Assembly: GCA_047628385.1 (NCBI GenBank)
Contig: JBLHVH010000076.1
Span: forward strand, 1 to 13,814
Origin: PZPK01 sp047628385
GTDB lineage: Bacteria > Pseudomonadota > Gammaproteobacteria > Pseudomonadales > Oleiphilaceae
Length of the DNA: 13,814 bases
Reading direction: 5' to 3'
This document shows, in pieces, positions 13,795 through 13,814 of this stretch (its first letter is position 1; every line of letters begins with the position of its first letter). A program made the position numbers and the translations under genes. The notes beneath the pieces are model-generated. The model was not told the origin of the DNA, ran no database searches, and saw only the letters and a program-made list of their open reading frames with translations.

Positions 13795-13814
13795 TTTATT
13801 TATTTATTTATTTA
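13795..13814. repeat. TTTA tetranucleotide tandem repeat at the window edge
   Basis: Five perfect copies of TTTA (TAAA on the minus strand) fill the last 20 bases and may continue past the end. The tract lies 34 bp upstream of the tgt TTG start, where a -35 region or spacer would be. Confidence 0.85.

Overview
This window is a block of conserved housekeeping genes from a gammaproteobacterium with a fairly AT-rich genome. The gene order tgt-yajC-secD-secF / suhB / trmJ-cysE-iscR-iscS / ndk-rlmN-pilW-rodZ-ispG is the one known from Pseudomonas and many other Gammaproteobacteria, and all protein families match that class. A marine Thiotrichales-type lineage (Methylophaga- or Cycloclasticus-like) is a guess from gene style, not a demonstrated assignment. 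There is no tRNA, rRNA, CRISPR, IS element or phage gene. Coding density is high, and the longest non-coding gap is 164 bp (8295-8458).

Layout, from the left. On the minus strand, reading right to left, lie a TetR-family regulator, trmJ (tRNA methylation), cysE (cysteine synthesis), iscR and iscS (Fe-S and sulfur metabolism), ndk, then after a hairpin terminator rlmN, pilW, rodZ and ispG. ispG runs off the left edge. suhB is the only plus-strand gene. It diverges from the TetR gene and converges on secF, and a strong 16-bp-stem bidirectional terminator separates suhB from secF. The right end is the minus-strand cluster tgt-yajC-secD-secF, ending upstream of tgt in a TTTA tandem repeat at the window edge.

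How the genes work together. SecD, SecF and YajC form the accessory complex of the Sec translocon. Tgt, TrmJ and RlmN modify tRNA or rRNA. CysE feeds cysteine to IscS, which releases sulfur for Fe-S clusters and tRNA thiolation. IscR senses Fe-S status, and IspG and RlmN are themselves Fe-S enzymes. RodZ and PilW act in cell shape and type IV pilus assembly.

Three departures from the usual pattern stand out. First, suhB is full length but has lost essentially all metal-binding and catalytic residues of the inositol monophosphatase family, so it looks like a pseudoenzyme that may be kept for rRNA antitermination. Second, the usual iscU-iscA-hscB-hscA-fdx-iscX block between iscS and ndk is absent, and IscS also lacks the C-terminal tail that E. 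coli IscS uses to contact IscU. Third, a TetR-family regulator sits between trmJ and suhB and overlaps the trmJ start. Several genes appear to use TTG starts or weak ribosome binding sites; where the start is uncertain this is stated in the entry.
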